In this document: piece after piece, positions 53,405 through 61,693 of the stretch | How positions within the stretch are numbered: the stretch's first letter is position 1 | How the letters are laid out: each line of letters starts with the position of its first letter | Assembly (NCBI RefSeq): GCF_032670585.1 | Contig: NZ_JAVQHL010000001.1 | Span: forward strand, 186,001 to 250,000 | Direction: 5' to 3' | DNA length: 64,000 nt | Source: Ostreiculturibacter nitratireducens | GTDB taxonomy: Bacteria; Pseudomonadota; Alphaproteobacteria; Rhodobacterales; Rhodobacteraceae | The notes under the pieces: generated by a model | Seen by the model: only the letters and a program-made list of their open reading frames with translations | Told to the model about the DNA's origin: nothing | The model's database searches: none | Translations under genes and position numbers: made by a program

Positions 53405-53425
53405 CTGCAATCCGCGATATTGCAG
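53405..53425. promoter_or_regulatory. dyad operator between NAT and LysR genes
   Basis: CTGCAAT (53405-53411) and ATTGCAG (53419-53425) form a perfect 7-bp inverted repeat with a 7-bp spacer. Its place between divergent genes, one a LysR regulator, suggests it is that regulator's binding site. Confidence 0.55.
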
Positions 53426-53450
53426 TGGTCTATCCGTTTTTGCATGGATC

Positions 53451-54326
53451 ATGGCGCACTCTTTCTCCCGCGATCTTCCCGACTGGAACGATCTGCGCGA
53501 TGTGCTGACGATACACGAGGCCGGAAGCCTTTCGGCCGCCGCGCGCATATCGGGTGTCAGCCAGTCGACGATGTCACGCCGGCTTGCGGCCATTGAGGCC
53601 GGTGGTCGCAGGGTGTTCGATCGCGGCGAGTTGGGGGAAGTCACGCTGACCGAGCGGGGCGCGGCAATGGTCGGTGCCGCGCGCGCGATGCGGCTGGCCT
53701 ATGACCAGCTGGGGCTGGCGCTCGGGGCCACGGTGCAGCCGCTGCGCATTGCTGCTTGCGAGACGACAGCGCAGCTTTTCATGGCCGATTCACTCCCGGA
53801 ATGGGGCCGGCGCGGCAACGACCCGACCGATCTTGCTGTCTACGAAGACCTTTTCGTGCTGTCGCCCGCCGACTACGACGTCCTCGTGACACCAGCCGAA
53901 GGCGCGCCAGAGGGCACCGAGGGCCTGGAAATCGGTCGTATCGGCTGGGGCCTGTTCGCATCGCCGGAGTACCTGGACCGCAACCCGGTCCGTCCCGGAG
54001 CGAATTCGCTTGATGGGCACCGGGTGATCCGTGGCTCCGGCTCGCTGGCTGAAGTCAGCAGCTACCGCTGGTTCGCCGGTCAGGGCGGCAACGTCGCGAT
54101 GCTGTCGTCGAGCCCTATTGCGCAGCTTGAGGCTTGCGCGCGCGGGCAGGGCGTGGCCCTGCTTCCGCTTGCCTTGGCCGAGGCCGATCCACGGCTGGCC
54201 AGGCTCGACCTGCCTGCGTGCCCGGACTCGCCCGTCTGGCTCTATGCAGACGCGCGAGAGGCAAGCCATCCCCGCATAGCGGCATTTCTCAGGTGGGCGC
54301 GCGGCCGATTCAGACGGCCAGAGTGA
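53451..54326 (+). CDS. LysR-family transcription regulator
   Basis: The 291-aa protein has an N-terminal winged helix (about 10-70: LRDVLTIHEAGSLSAAARISGVSQSTMSRRLAAIE) and a shortened effector domain that is divergent in sequence. It probably controls the divergent N-acetyltransferase gene and itself through the dyad at 53405-53425. The inducer is unknown. The ATG at 53451 puts the helix-turn-helix in the usual place. Confidence 0.88.
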   Translation: MAHSFSRDLPDWNDLRDVLTIHEAGSLSAAARISGVSQSTMSRRLAAIEAGGRRVFDRGELGEVTLTERGAAMVGAARAMRLAYDQLGLALGATVQPLRIAACETTAQLFMADSLPEWGRRGNDPTDLAVYEDLFVLSPADYDVLVTPAEGAPEGTEGLEIGRIGWGLFASPEYLDRNPVRPGANSLDGHRVIRGSGSLAEVSSYRWFAGQGGNVAMLSSSPIAQLEACARGQGVALLPLALAEADPRLARLDLPACPDSPVWLYADAREASHPRIAAFLRWARGRFRRPE

Positions 54327-55377
54327 TGCTCCTCTCTTGCGCCGCTTTTGCGCGCAGGAGCATCCCGTAAAGGTCGCGTGGCTCGTCCGGATCGGCGATC
54401 ATGTCGAGTTCCTCGAAGAAGGGTGCGCCACGCAGTCGGTCGTGGACGTAACGCAGGGCCGAAAAGTCCTCGACGGCGAAGCCGACACTGTCGAAGAGCG
54501 TTATCTGGCGCGCGTCGGTCCGCCCCGGCATGGAGCCGCTGAGCACTTGCCAAAACTCGCTTACGGGATGGTCGGGGGGCAGCTGCTGGATCTCGCCCTC
54601 GACGCGGGTTTGCGGCGCGTATTCGACGAAGATGTCGGAACGCTTGAGGATGTCCCTGTGAAGCTCCGTCTTGCCGGGGCAGTCCCCGCCGACGGCGTTG
54701 ATGTGGACGCCGCTGCCGACCATGTTGTCGGTGAGAATGGTGGCGAATTGCTTGTCGGCCGTGCAGGTCGTGATGATGTGGGCGCCCATGATCGCCTCTT
54801 CGGGTGTTTTGCAGGCTGTGAGCTTCAGTCCGGAAGTCCCTAGATTCCTGAAACATTTCGTGGTCGCGGTTGTGTCGATGTCGTAGAGCCTGATCTCCTC
54901 GATCCCGCAGATCGCGCGGAAGGCCAGGGCCTGGAATTCGGCCTGGGCCCCGTTGCCGATCATTGCCATGACGCTTGCGCCCGCGGGCGCGAGGTGCTTC
55001 GCCGCCAGCGCGGACATGGCCGCGGTCCGCAGTGCTGTGAGGATCGTCATTTCCGTCAGCAGCAGTGGGTATCCCGTGTTCACGTCGGCAAGAAGGCCAA
55101 AGGCGGTAACGGTTTGCAGCCCTTCCTTCATGTTCTTCGGATGGCCGTTGACATATTTGAAGCCATAGCGGGTTCCGTCCGAGGTGGGCATCAACTCGAT
55201 CACGCCGACTTCGGAATGGGACGCGACTCGAGGCGTCTTGTCGAAATCCTGCCAGCGGCGGAAGTCGGCTGCGATATAGCCTGCCAGGTCGGCCAGTACG
55301 CGCTCGACCCCGATATGAAGAACGAGGCGCATCATGTTGTCGACGCTAACGAAAGGGACGATGTTCAGTCGATTCAT
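54310..55377 (-). CDS. ornithine cyclodeaminase
   Basis: The 355-aa protein of the OCD/mu-crystallin family has the NAD-binding MAMIGNGAQAEFQALAF, HINAVGGDCPGKTELH and the longer C-terminal part of the true ornithine cyclodeaminase subgroup (RTRVEGEIQQLP, SVGFAVEDFSALRYV). It turns ornithine into proline and ammonia. It overlaps the arginase gene by 4 bp, so the pair converts arginine to proline. Confidence 0.9.
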   Translation of the reverse strand: MNRLNIVPFVSVDNMMRLVLHIGVERVLADLAGYIAADFRRWQDFDKTPRVASHSEVGVIELMPTSDGTRYGFKYVNGHPKNMKEGLQTVTAFGLLADVNTGYPLLLTEMTILTALRTAAMSALAAKHLAPAGASVMAMIGNGAQAEFQALAFRAICGIEEIRLYDIDTTATTKCFRNLGTSGLKLTACKTPEEAIMGAHIITTCTADKQFATILTDNMVGSGVHINAVGGDCPGKTELHRDILKRSDIFVEYAPQTRVEGEIQQLPPDHPVSEFWQVLSGSMPGRTDARQITLFDSVGFAVEDFSALRYVHDRLRGAPFFEELDMIADPDEPRDLYGMLLRAKAAQERSITLAV

Positions 55378-56303
55378 GGGAAGCTCCGGGTGGGGCGGTC
55401 GAATACCTTTCGGCCCATGAGAGAGGCGACGAGGTCAACCATCAGGCGCGCGGTTCGGCCGCGCTCATCGAGGAAGGGATTGAGTTCCACGAGGTCGAGC
55501 GAGGAGACGAGGCCAGACTCGTGGAGAAGCTCCATCACGAGATGCGCCTCGCGGAAGGTGGTTCCGCCCGGCACGGTCGTCCCGACGGCGGGTGCGATGG
55601 ATGGGTCGAGGAAATCGACGTCGAGCGAGACGTGGAGGAGTCCGTTTTCGGCGCGCACACGATCGAGGAACTCGCGCAGCGGCGCGACGATGCCCTGTTC
55701 GTCGATGACGCGCATGTCGATGATGCCGATGTCGTGGTCGAGAAGTGCGGCGTGCTCTTCAGGATCGACGGAACGGATTCCGTAAAGGCAGATGCGTTCC
55801 GGCGGCAGGGGCGCGGGGAAGGGTGGGAAGGCGGTGAAACCCTCGCGGCCGGCGACGTAGGCTACGGGCGTGCCGTGAAGATTGCCGGACTGGGTGGTTA
55901 GCGGCGTGTGAAAGTCGGAATGCGCGTCGAGCCAGAGAAGGAACAATGGCCGGCCTGCCTTCGCGGCGTGTGCCGCGACACCGGAGACCGCGCCAAGCCC
56001 AAGCGAATGGTCGCCGCCCATGATGATCGGGAAGCCCGCGCTCATCGCGCCCTCGGTCGCGGCGGCCAGGGATTTTGTCCAGGCGACAGTCTCGGCAAGC
56101 GAATGAACGGCCGGGTTGGCGCAGGTTGCGGACTCGAAGGGGGCAGGGGCTACATCGCCCCGGTCATCGACCTCGTGCCCGAGATCGATGAGCGCCTTGG
56201 CGATGCCCGCAACGCGGAAGGCAGCCGGCCCCATCAGGCAGCCGGGACGCCGCTGGCCGCTGTCGATCGGAGCGCCAACGAGAATGCAGTTCCTGGATTT
56301 CAT
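55374..56303 (-). CDS. rocF: arginase
   Basis: The 309-aa ureohydrolase has the Mn-ligand motifs GGDHSLG, WLDAHSDFHTP and SLDVDFLDP. It splits arginine into ornithine and urea. Length fits arginase (about 300-310). I chose the ATG at 56303 with an AAGGGAA ribosome site. It is translationally coupled to ornithine cyclodeaminase and divergent from an Lrp-type regulator gene, which probably responds to arginine or ornithine. Confidence 0.9.
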   Translation of the reverse strand: MKSRNCILVGAPIDSGQRRPGCLMGPAAFRVAGIAKALIDLGHEVDDRGDVAPAPFESATCANPAVHSLAETVAWTKSLAAATEGAMSAGFPIIMGGDHSLGLGAVSGVAAHAAKAGRPLFLLWLDAHSDFHTPLTTQSGNLHGTPVAYVAGREGFTAFPPFPAPLPPERICLYGIRSVDPEEHAALLDHDIGIIDMRVIDEQGIVAPLREFLDRVRAENGLLHVSLDVDFLDPSIAPAVGTTVPGGTTFREAHLVMELLHESGLVSSLDLVELNPFLDERGRTARLMVDLVASLMGRKVFDRPTRSFP

Positions 56304-56405
56304 CCTGTTCCCTTCCTTCTTGTCGGATTGTCTTTTCACTTTGCGTCAGCTGGAAGCCGCGTTACTGTCATTAAGTGAGTATGAGTGACCGAAATGGTGA
56401 TGGTA

Positions 56406-56852
56406 ATGAGCGAATTGGACGATCTCGACCAACGTCTCCTCTCCGAACTCAGGCGTGACGGGCGGGCGGCGTTGTCGGATCTCGCCGGTCGTCTCGGTGT
56501 GGCGCGCGCGACGGTGCGGGCGCGGATCGAGCGGCTGATGCAGCGAGGCGAGATTGTGGGTTTCACCGTTGTTACGCGCGGCGATGTCAGCCAGGCGCCG
56601 GTACGCGGACTGATGATGATCGAGATAGAGGGACGATGGGCCGACCGGGTCATGGCCCGGCTTTCGGGGCTGCCCGAGGTGTCGGCGGTTCACTCGACAA
56701 ACGGGCGCTGGGATCTCGTCGCGGAGATAGGCACGCGGACGCTCGAGGAGTTCGATGCCGTGCTTGCGCGCGTTCGGGGCTTTGAGGGCGTCGCGTCGAG
56801 CGAGACGAATCTTCTTCTTGCGACGAAGCGCGCGGGCCGCAAGGCGGTCTGA
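56406..56852 (+). CDS. Lrp/AsnC-family transcription regulator
   Basis: The 148-aa protein has an N-terminal helix-turn-helix (DDLDQRLLSELRRDGRAALSDLAGRLGVARATVRARIERL) and a C-terminal RAM ligand domain. The start is uncertain: the ATGs at 56394 and 56406 and a GTG at 56385 are in frame; 56406 (MSELDDLDQ) fits the family. It is divergent from arginase and likely regulates it. GTCAT...TGAC repeats lie in the spacer. Confidence 0.85.
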   Translation: MSELDDLDQRLLSELRRDGRAALSDLAGRLGVARATVRARIERLMQRGEIVGFTVVTRGDVSQAPVRGLMMIEIEGRWADRVMARLSGLPEVSAVHSTNGRWDLVAEIGTRTLEEFDAVLARVRGFEGVASSETNLLLATKRAGRKAV

Positions 56853-56867
56853 GCCCCGCCCGCGGCT

Positions 56868-57329
56868 TCAACGGGTCTTGCGGGCCGCCATGATCCAGAT
56901 CGCGGCGAGCGCGAAGGAAAGAATGGCGTTCCAGGACGCCATGGAAAGCGACAGAAATTCCCAGGCAACCTCGTCACAGCGGATGAGCGGCGCCTGGTTG
57001 ATCTGTTCCAGAAGTTGCGCCGCAGTCAGGTTGCCGATGTCCCCGCCGGAGGTGCAGGTATCGGGGCCAGGCCAGAATCCACGTTCGACACCGGTGTGAT
57101 AGATGCCGAGCCCGCCCGTCGCTGCGGCGGCGAGCGCGCCGAGCCAGGCAAGCAAGGGCAGACGAATGATCAGGGCGAGCGCGCCGATCAGGATCGCCGC
57201 TCCATGCGGCCAGCGCTGCCAGAGGCAGAGCTTGCACGGCGCGTAACCGAGCGCCTGAAATAAGAAGGCTCCGGCCAGGAGCGCGGCGGAACCGCCCGCG
57301 GCGAGGAGGATGAGGCGAGTGCGTGTCAC
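56868..57329 (-). CDS. dsbB: disulfide bond formation protein B
   Basis: The 153-aa protein has four membrane helices and two Cys pairs: Cys32/Cys35 in PCKLCLWQRW and Cys92/Cys118 in the second periplasmic loop. It reoxidises DsbA and passes electrons to quinone. It starts at GTG 57329, overlapping the YqaA stop by 4 bp. Confidence 0.9.
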   Translation of the reverse strand: MTRTRLILLAAGGSAALLAGAFLFQALGYAPCKLCLWQRWPHGAAILIGALALIIRLPLLAWLGALAAAATGGLGIYHTGVERGFWPGPDTCTSGGDIGNLTAAQLLEQINQAPLIRCDEVAWEFLSLSMASWNAILSFALAAIWIMAARKTR

Positions 57330-57904
57330 AGGTATCTCACAAGCAGGAAGCCGCCGAGCAGGAGGGCGAGGAAGACGCTGAACACGAGGCCCAGACGTTC
57401 TTCGATGAAGCTGCGGATAGGGGCGCCGAACTTCCAGAGGAGCCCCGCGACGATGAAGAACCGGAAACCGCGGGCGATGACTGACGAGACGATGAACACC
57501 GGCAGGCTGAGGCCCGTCCATCCCGAGATGATGGTAATCACCTTGAACGGGAAGGGCGTGACGCCCGCGATCAGGACGGCCCAGGCACCCCAGTGGTTGA
57601 ACCGTTCCGCGAAGTCACTGGCCGCGTCCATCTTTCCGTAGAATTCGAGGACCGGCTGGCCGATCGCCTCGAACACGAGCGCGCCGATCAAGTAGCCGGC
57701 CAGTCCCCCCGCGACCGAGGCAAGGGTGGCTACGGCGGCGATCAGGAAGGCCCGCGCCCGGTTGGCAAGGACCATCGGGATCATCAGGACATCCGGCGGG
57801 ATCGGGAACACGGAGCTTTCCACGAAGGAAACTGCCGCGAGAGCCCGCAGCGCATGGCGGTGGCCCGCCAATCCCATCGTCCAGTCGTAAAGTCTGCGGA
57901 TCAT
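57326..57904 (-). CDS. YqaA-type VTT/SNARE-associated membrane protein
   Basis: The 192-aa inner-membrane protein has SFVESSVFPIPPDVLMIPMVLANR and GVTPFPFKVITIISGWTGL, the signatures of the YqaA branch of the DedA/VTT superfamily. DedA relatives are lipid scramblases or transporters; the YqaA function is not settled. It is coupled to dsbB. Confidence 0.88.
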   Translation of the reverse strand: MIRRLYDWTMGLAGHRHALRALAAVSFVESSVFPIPPDVLMIPMVLANRARAFLIAAVATLASVAGGLAGYLIGALVFEAIGQPVLEFYGKMDAASDFAERFNHWGAWAVLIAGVTPFPFKVITIISGWTGLSLPVFIVSSVIARGFRFFIVAGLLWKFGAPIRSFIEERLGLVFSVFLALLLGGFLLVRYL

Positions 57905-58163
57905 CTACTGCCCGTTCGCGGCCTTCTGCCCATTGGGCACGGCAGAGACGCGGCGTCAAGAAGGGGTTCGGTTACATTCCCGTGCAGTCCACCTGGCGGA
58001 TCGCGCCAAATCGGATGGGGGAAGCGCACCGGCGGTTCGCGCGGGTCCGCGTGGAATGGCCGCCCGGTGGCTCGCGACGCTTCCACTGCCGCGCTGCCGT
58101 GACGGCTTGTTGATCAAGGTCACTTGTATCTGCCACGTTCCGAGGCTAGACGGAATTCCGGTG

Positions 58164-58247
58164 GCCCGAGTGGCGGAATGGTAGACGCAGGGGATTCAAA
58201 ATCCTCCGCCGCAAGGCGTGCGAGTTCGAGTCTCGCCTCGGGCACCA
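58164..58247 (+). tRNA. tRNA-Leu (anticodon CAA)
   Basis: An 84-nt cloverleaf: acceptor GCCCGAG (58164-58170) pairs with CTCGGGC (58237-58243), the anticodon loop is TTCAAAA with anticodon CAA, the long variable arm is CCGCCGCAAGGCG-like, and the T loop is GTTCGAGTC. CCA is encoded (58245-58247). A small hairpin AGGCGC/GCGCCT follows at 58252. It reads UUG, a codon that is rare in this GC-rich genome. Confidence 0.95.
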
Positions 58248-58393
58248 GGCAAGGCGCTTCGCGCCTGCGACCTCCACCGAATACCTCGATGGCCCAGACG
58301 TCGGGGGCATGCGCCGGGCGCCCGGTCGTATGCTCGACACGCGTGCTTTCTGGGCGCGTGCAGACGGGGTTCAGGTCAGTCCGCTTCCGTCCT

Positions 58394-58993
58394 TCAGGAC
58401 GTTTCCCTTCGCTGACGCCAGGCTGCCCAGTCCTCGGGCGTGTCCAGATCGGTCAGGGCCCTCGTGCCCGGCAGGGCGAGGTTACGGATCTGCTGTTCAC
58501 GCGCGAGAATCGCGCGAGCGCCCCTGTCCCCGGACAGGCGGGCCAGTTCGGGGAAGAGGCGGGCAGGGAACAGCACGGGATGCCCGGGCTTTCCCGAGGC
58601 GGCGGTGGCACGGAGGATCTTGTCAGGATCTTCGAGGAACGCGCTGATCAGGGACGAGAAATCCCCTGTCCCAATCTCCGGCATGTCGGCGAGGTGAACC
58701 ATGAGGCCGACTGCGCCGATCCGGCGCGCCTCGGTCGCGCCGGCGCGGAGTGACGCGGCCATGCCCTCGCTCGCGTCGATCTCCTGCACCTCGACGCCCG
58801 TGCCCGCCAGCGCGCCGTGGCGCCTTTCGTTCCCCTCGGGGATGGTCGCGAGGACGGGCGCACGGGTTGCCACGGCATGGCGTGCCGTCCGCGTCAGCAG
58901 CGGTTCGCCCTCGATCTCTTCGAGAAGCTTGTCGCTGCCACGCATGCGCGTGGATGCTCCAGCAGCGGCAATGAGGATCAGGACCTTTGTCAT
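58394..58993 (-). CDS. MobA-like NTP transferase
   Basis: The 199-aa protein has the nucleotidyltransferase motif LILIAAAGASTRMRGSDKLLEEI and LADMPEIG and GHPVLFPARLF, typical of the MobA/MocA group. It could be a molybdenum-cofactor cytidylyltransferase or act on another substrate. No other molybdenum-cofactor gene is nearby. It begins at the ATG 58993. Confidence 0.82.
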   Translation of the reverse strand: MTKVLILIAAAGASTRMRGSDKLLEEIEGEPLLTRTARHAVATRAPVLATIPEGNERRHGALAGTGVEVQEIDASEGMAASLRAGATEARRIGAVGLMVHLADMPEIGTGDFSSLISAFLEDPDKILRATAASGKPGHPVLFPARLFPELARLSGDRGARAILAREQQIRNLALPGTRALTDLDTPEDWAAWRQRRETS

Positions 58994-59080
58994 GTCACGA
59001 CACTATGCGCGGATCGGGCGCATGGAAACGTGCGAAAAGGCATTCCCCATTGCGCCCGCCGAGGCGCTGTCCGTGAGCCT

Positions 59081-59109
59081 GGCGAGGCGGCCCGATGGAC
59101 CACCTCGCC
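59081..59109 (-). terminator. possible terminator of the dimethylglycine dehydrogenase-like gene
   Basis: A 7-bp stem GGCGAGG/CCTCGCC (59081-59087 with 59103-59109) has a 15-base loop and lies just after the minus-strand stop. The T tract is missing, so confidence is low. Confidence 0.3.
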
Positions 59110-59116
59110 GCCTGAC

Positions 59117-61543
59117 CTAGCCGCGCATCCTTTCGGCCGCCGCATCCCAGAGAGGCTCGGTCACGAGCCGAGCAGGGCGGCGTTCCCCGAGGATCTCGAT
59201 CTCCACCTCAAGCCCGTCGCGGATGCTTTCCGTGGGCAGGAAGCCCTGCGCGACCGACTGGCCCGTCCAGTGCGAGTAGCCGCCCGACGTGCAGAAGCCG
59301 ACTACCTTGTCTCCGAGCCAGATCGGCTCGTAGGCGACGACGTCGGCGTCCTTGGCGTCCACGATGAAGGCGCAGAGCTTCCGCTTCGGCCCTTCGGCCT
59401 TTTCCTTCAGGGCGGGTGCCTTGCCGATCCAGTCCACCGCCTTGTTCCAGCGAATGAAGCGGTCGATGCCCGTTTCGCCCGGGAAATAGTCGGGAGAGAA
59501 CTCCCGCGCCCAGGAGCCGAAGAACCTGTCGAGCCTGAGGCTCATCATGGCGCGCATCCCGAAGGGGCGCAGGCCGAGGTCCTGGCCCGCGGTCCAGAGC
59601 GTGTGCCAGAGCGAGCGCTGGGACATGAAATCGCAGTAGATCTCGTAGCCAAGGTCGCCCGTGTAGCTGACCCTCTGGATCAGGCAATCGGCCATTCCGA
59701 CGGTCATGCGCATGGCGTCCATGAACTTGAACGCCTCTGCCGACACGTCCGCGCGGGTCACGCGCGACAGAAGTTCCCGCGCCTTGGGGCCAGCGATCTG
59801 GAAGCCTGTGAGCCGGTCCGAGACGTTCTCGACGCGCACGCCTTCCTCGAGGTTCTGTTCGAACCAGCGGCGGTGTTGATCCTGTGCGCCGTAGCTCCCC
59901 GTGACCTGGAACTCGGTCTCGGACAGGCAGGTGACGGTGAAGTCGCCGATGATCTTGCCCTTGGGCGACAGCATCGGCGTGAGCGACAAGCGTCCCGGCG
60001 CGGGGATCGCGCCGGCCATGATGCGGTCGAGCCATGCCCGCGCGTTCGGACCGGTCACGCGGAACTTGCCGAAATTCTGGATCTCGTTGATGCCGACCGC
60101 CTCGCGCACGGCGCGCACTTCCTGCGCCGTCGCATCCCAGGCGTTGGAGCGCTTGAAAGACGGCGTTTCGTAGCGCGGCTCGCCGGGGAGAGCGAAGTAG
60201 TTGACGACTTCCAGCCCGTATTGCTGGCCCCAGACCGCGCCCATCCCGTCGAAGATGTCGTACATCGGCGTCGTCCGGAAGGGGCGTGCCGCCGGGCGCT
60301 CCTCGTTCGGGTAGGAGACCGAGAACCGCATCTGGTAGTTCTCGATGACCTTCGGAACCGTGTAGCCGGGTGTCGTCCAGGTGCCGAAGCGCGCCACGTC
60401 GAAGCCGCGCGGGTCGCATTCCGTCTCGCCGTGGATCATCCATTCGGCGAGCGACTTGCCCATGCCGCCGCCCTGGCTGAAGCCGGCCATGACCGCGCAG
60501 GCGGACCAATAGTTCCTGAGACCCGGGACGGGGCCGATCAGCGGGTTGCCGTCGGGAGCGAAGGTGAAGGGCCCGTGGATCACGCGCTTCACGCCGGCCT
60601 TTTCGAGAACAGGGAAACGCCTGTAGGCGAAGGCGACCGAATCCTCGATCTTGTCGAGGTTGTCGGGCAGAAGCTCGTGCCCGAAGGTCCAGGGCGTGCC
60701 GTCGATCGACCAGCCCTCGCAGGGCTTTTCATAGAAACCGATGCAGAGGCCCCGGCCTTCCTGCCGCAGGTAGCTTTCGCCGCCCGGGTCCATCACGTGC
60801 GGGAATTCGCGTCCGGATTTCAGGATCTCCATGATCTCCGGGATGTCGTCGGTGACGAGATACTGGTGCGCCATCGGCAGGAGCGGCAGGTAGATCCCGG
60901 CCATGGCGGCCACTTCGCGCGCCCAGAGACCGCCCGCGTTGACGACGTGCTCGGCGTGGATCGTGCCCTTTTCGGTCACGACGTCCCAGGTGCCGTCGGG
61001 GCGGGGATTGGTTTCGAGCACGCGGTTGTGCTCGACGATCTCGGCGCCGCCCATCTTCGCCGCGCGGGCATAGGCGTGCGTGGTCCCGGAGGGGTCGAGA
61101 TGGCCGTCGAGGGGATCGTAAAGCGCGCCGATGATGCCCTTGGTGTTCACCAGTCCGTCGGTGAACTTCTCGATCTCCTCGGGGCCGAGGATTTCGGTGT
61201 GGAGGCCCATGTAGCGGTGCTTCGCCCGCTCGGCCTTCAGCATGTCGAAGCGTTCCTGCGTGTCGGCGAGCGTGATGCCACCGACGTGGTGCAGGCCGCA
61301 GGACATGCCCGTGATCTTCTCAAGCTCCTTGTAGAGCTGGATCGTGTATCCCTGAAGCGCCGCCATGTTCGTGTCGCCGTTCAGGGTGTGGAAACCACCC
61401 GCCGCGTGCCAGGTGGAGCCCGAGGTCAGGTCCGAACGCTCGACGAGCATCACGTCGGACCAGCCGTACTTGGTCAGGTGATAGAGCACGGAACAGCCGA
61501 CGACACCGCCGCCGATGACGCAGACCTTCGTGTGGGTTTTCAT
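59117..61543 (-). CDS. dimethylglycine/sarcosine dehydrogenase-like flavoprotein (DAO-GcvT fusion)
   Basis: The 808-aa protein has an FAD-binding DAO domain (about 1-370: CVIGGGVVGCSVLYHL; STWHAAG, whose His carries covalent FAD in this family), a linker FAO_M domain and a C-terminal GcvT-like folate-binding domain (about 430-800: IQNFGKFRVTG, MLSPKGKIIGDFTV, GDLGYEIYC). It demethylates an N-methyl amino acid, feeding formaldehyde to tetrahydrofolate. AGGAGG precedes the ATG at 61543. It follows LivM/LivH-type permeases with a 150-bp spacer. Confidence 0.88.
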   Translation of the reverse strand: MKTHTKVCVIGGGVVGCSVLYHLTKYGWSDVMLVERSDLTSGSTWHAAGGFHTLNGDTNMAALQGYTIQLYKELEKITGMSCGLHHVGGITLADTQERFDMLKAERAKHRYMGLHTEILGPEEIEKFTDGLVNTKGIIGALYDPLDGHLDPSGTTHAYARAAKMGGAEIVEHNRVLETNPRPDGTWDVVTEKGTIHAEHVVNAGGLWAREVAAMAGIYLPLLPMAHQYLVTDDIPEIMEILKSGREFPHVMDPGGESYLRQEGRGLCIGFYEKPCEGWSIDGTPWTFGHELLPDNLDKIEDSVAFAYRRFPVLEKAGVKRVIHGPFTFAPDGNPLIGPVPGLRNYWSACAVMAGFSQGGGMGKSLAEWMIHGETECDPRGFDVARFGTWTTPGYTVPKVIENYQMRFSVSYPNEERPAARPFRTTPMYDIFDGMGAVWGQQYGLEVVNYFALPGEPRYETPSFKRSNAWDATAQEVRAVREAVGINEIQNFGKFRVTGPNARAWLDRIMAGAIPAPGRLSLTPMLSPKGKIIGDFTVTCLSETEFQVTGSYGAQDQHRRWFEQNLEEGVRVENVSDRLTGFQIAGPKARELLSRVTRADVSAEAFKFMDAMRMTVGMADCLIQRVSYTGDLGYEIYCDFMSQRSLWHTLWTAGQDLGLRPFGMRAMMSLRLDRFFGSWAREFSPDYFPGETGIDRFIRWNKAVDWIGKAPALKEKAEGPKRKLCAFIVDAKDADVVAYEPIWLGDKVVGFCTSGGYSHWTGQSVAQGFLPTESIRDGLEVEIEILGERRPARLVTEPLWDAAAERMRG

Positions 61544-61630
61544 GTGTGCCTCCTGAATCTTGTCTGCAGTCAAGGCGTTCGGCAGGAAGAAGGCATGTCG
61601 AAAGACGACGGAAAATGTCGTATCAGAGCG

Positions 61631-61687
61631 CCGGATGCGTCCCGCGAGAGAAACGCATCCGGTCCGGCCCGCTCCCTTGAAGCGGGC
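61631..61687 (-). repeat. two adjacent hairpins in the spacer before the dehydrogenase gene
   Basis: The first (61631-61640 with 61653-61662) has a perfect 10-bp stem; the second (61667-61673 with 61681-61687) has 7 bp. Together they stand just after the livM stop. They may terminate or process the transport transcript, or act as a leader structure; neither has a T tract. They do not match the glycine-riboswitch core that I know. Confidence 0.5.
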
Positions 61688-61693
61688 GTGTCG

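Noticed and set aside
58164..58247. tRNA-Leu as an integration site for a genomic island
   Set aside because: No integrase, no direct repeat of the tRNA 3' end, and no change in gene content or composition on either side within the window.
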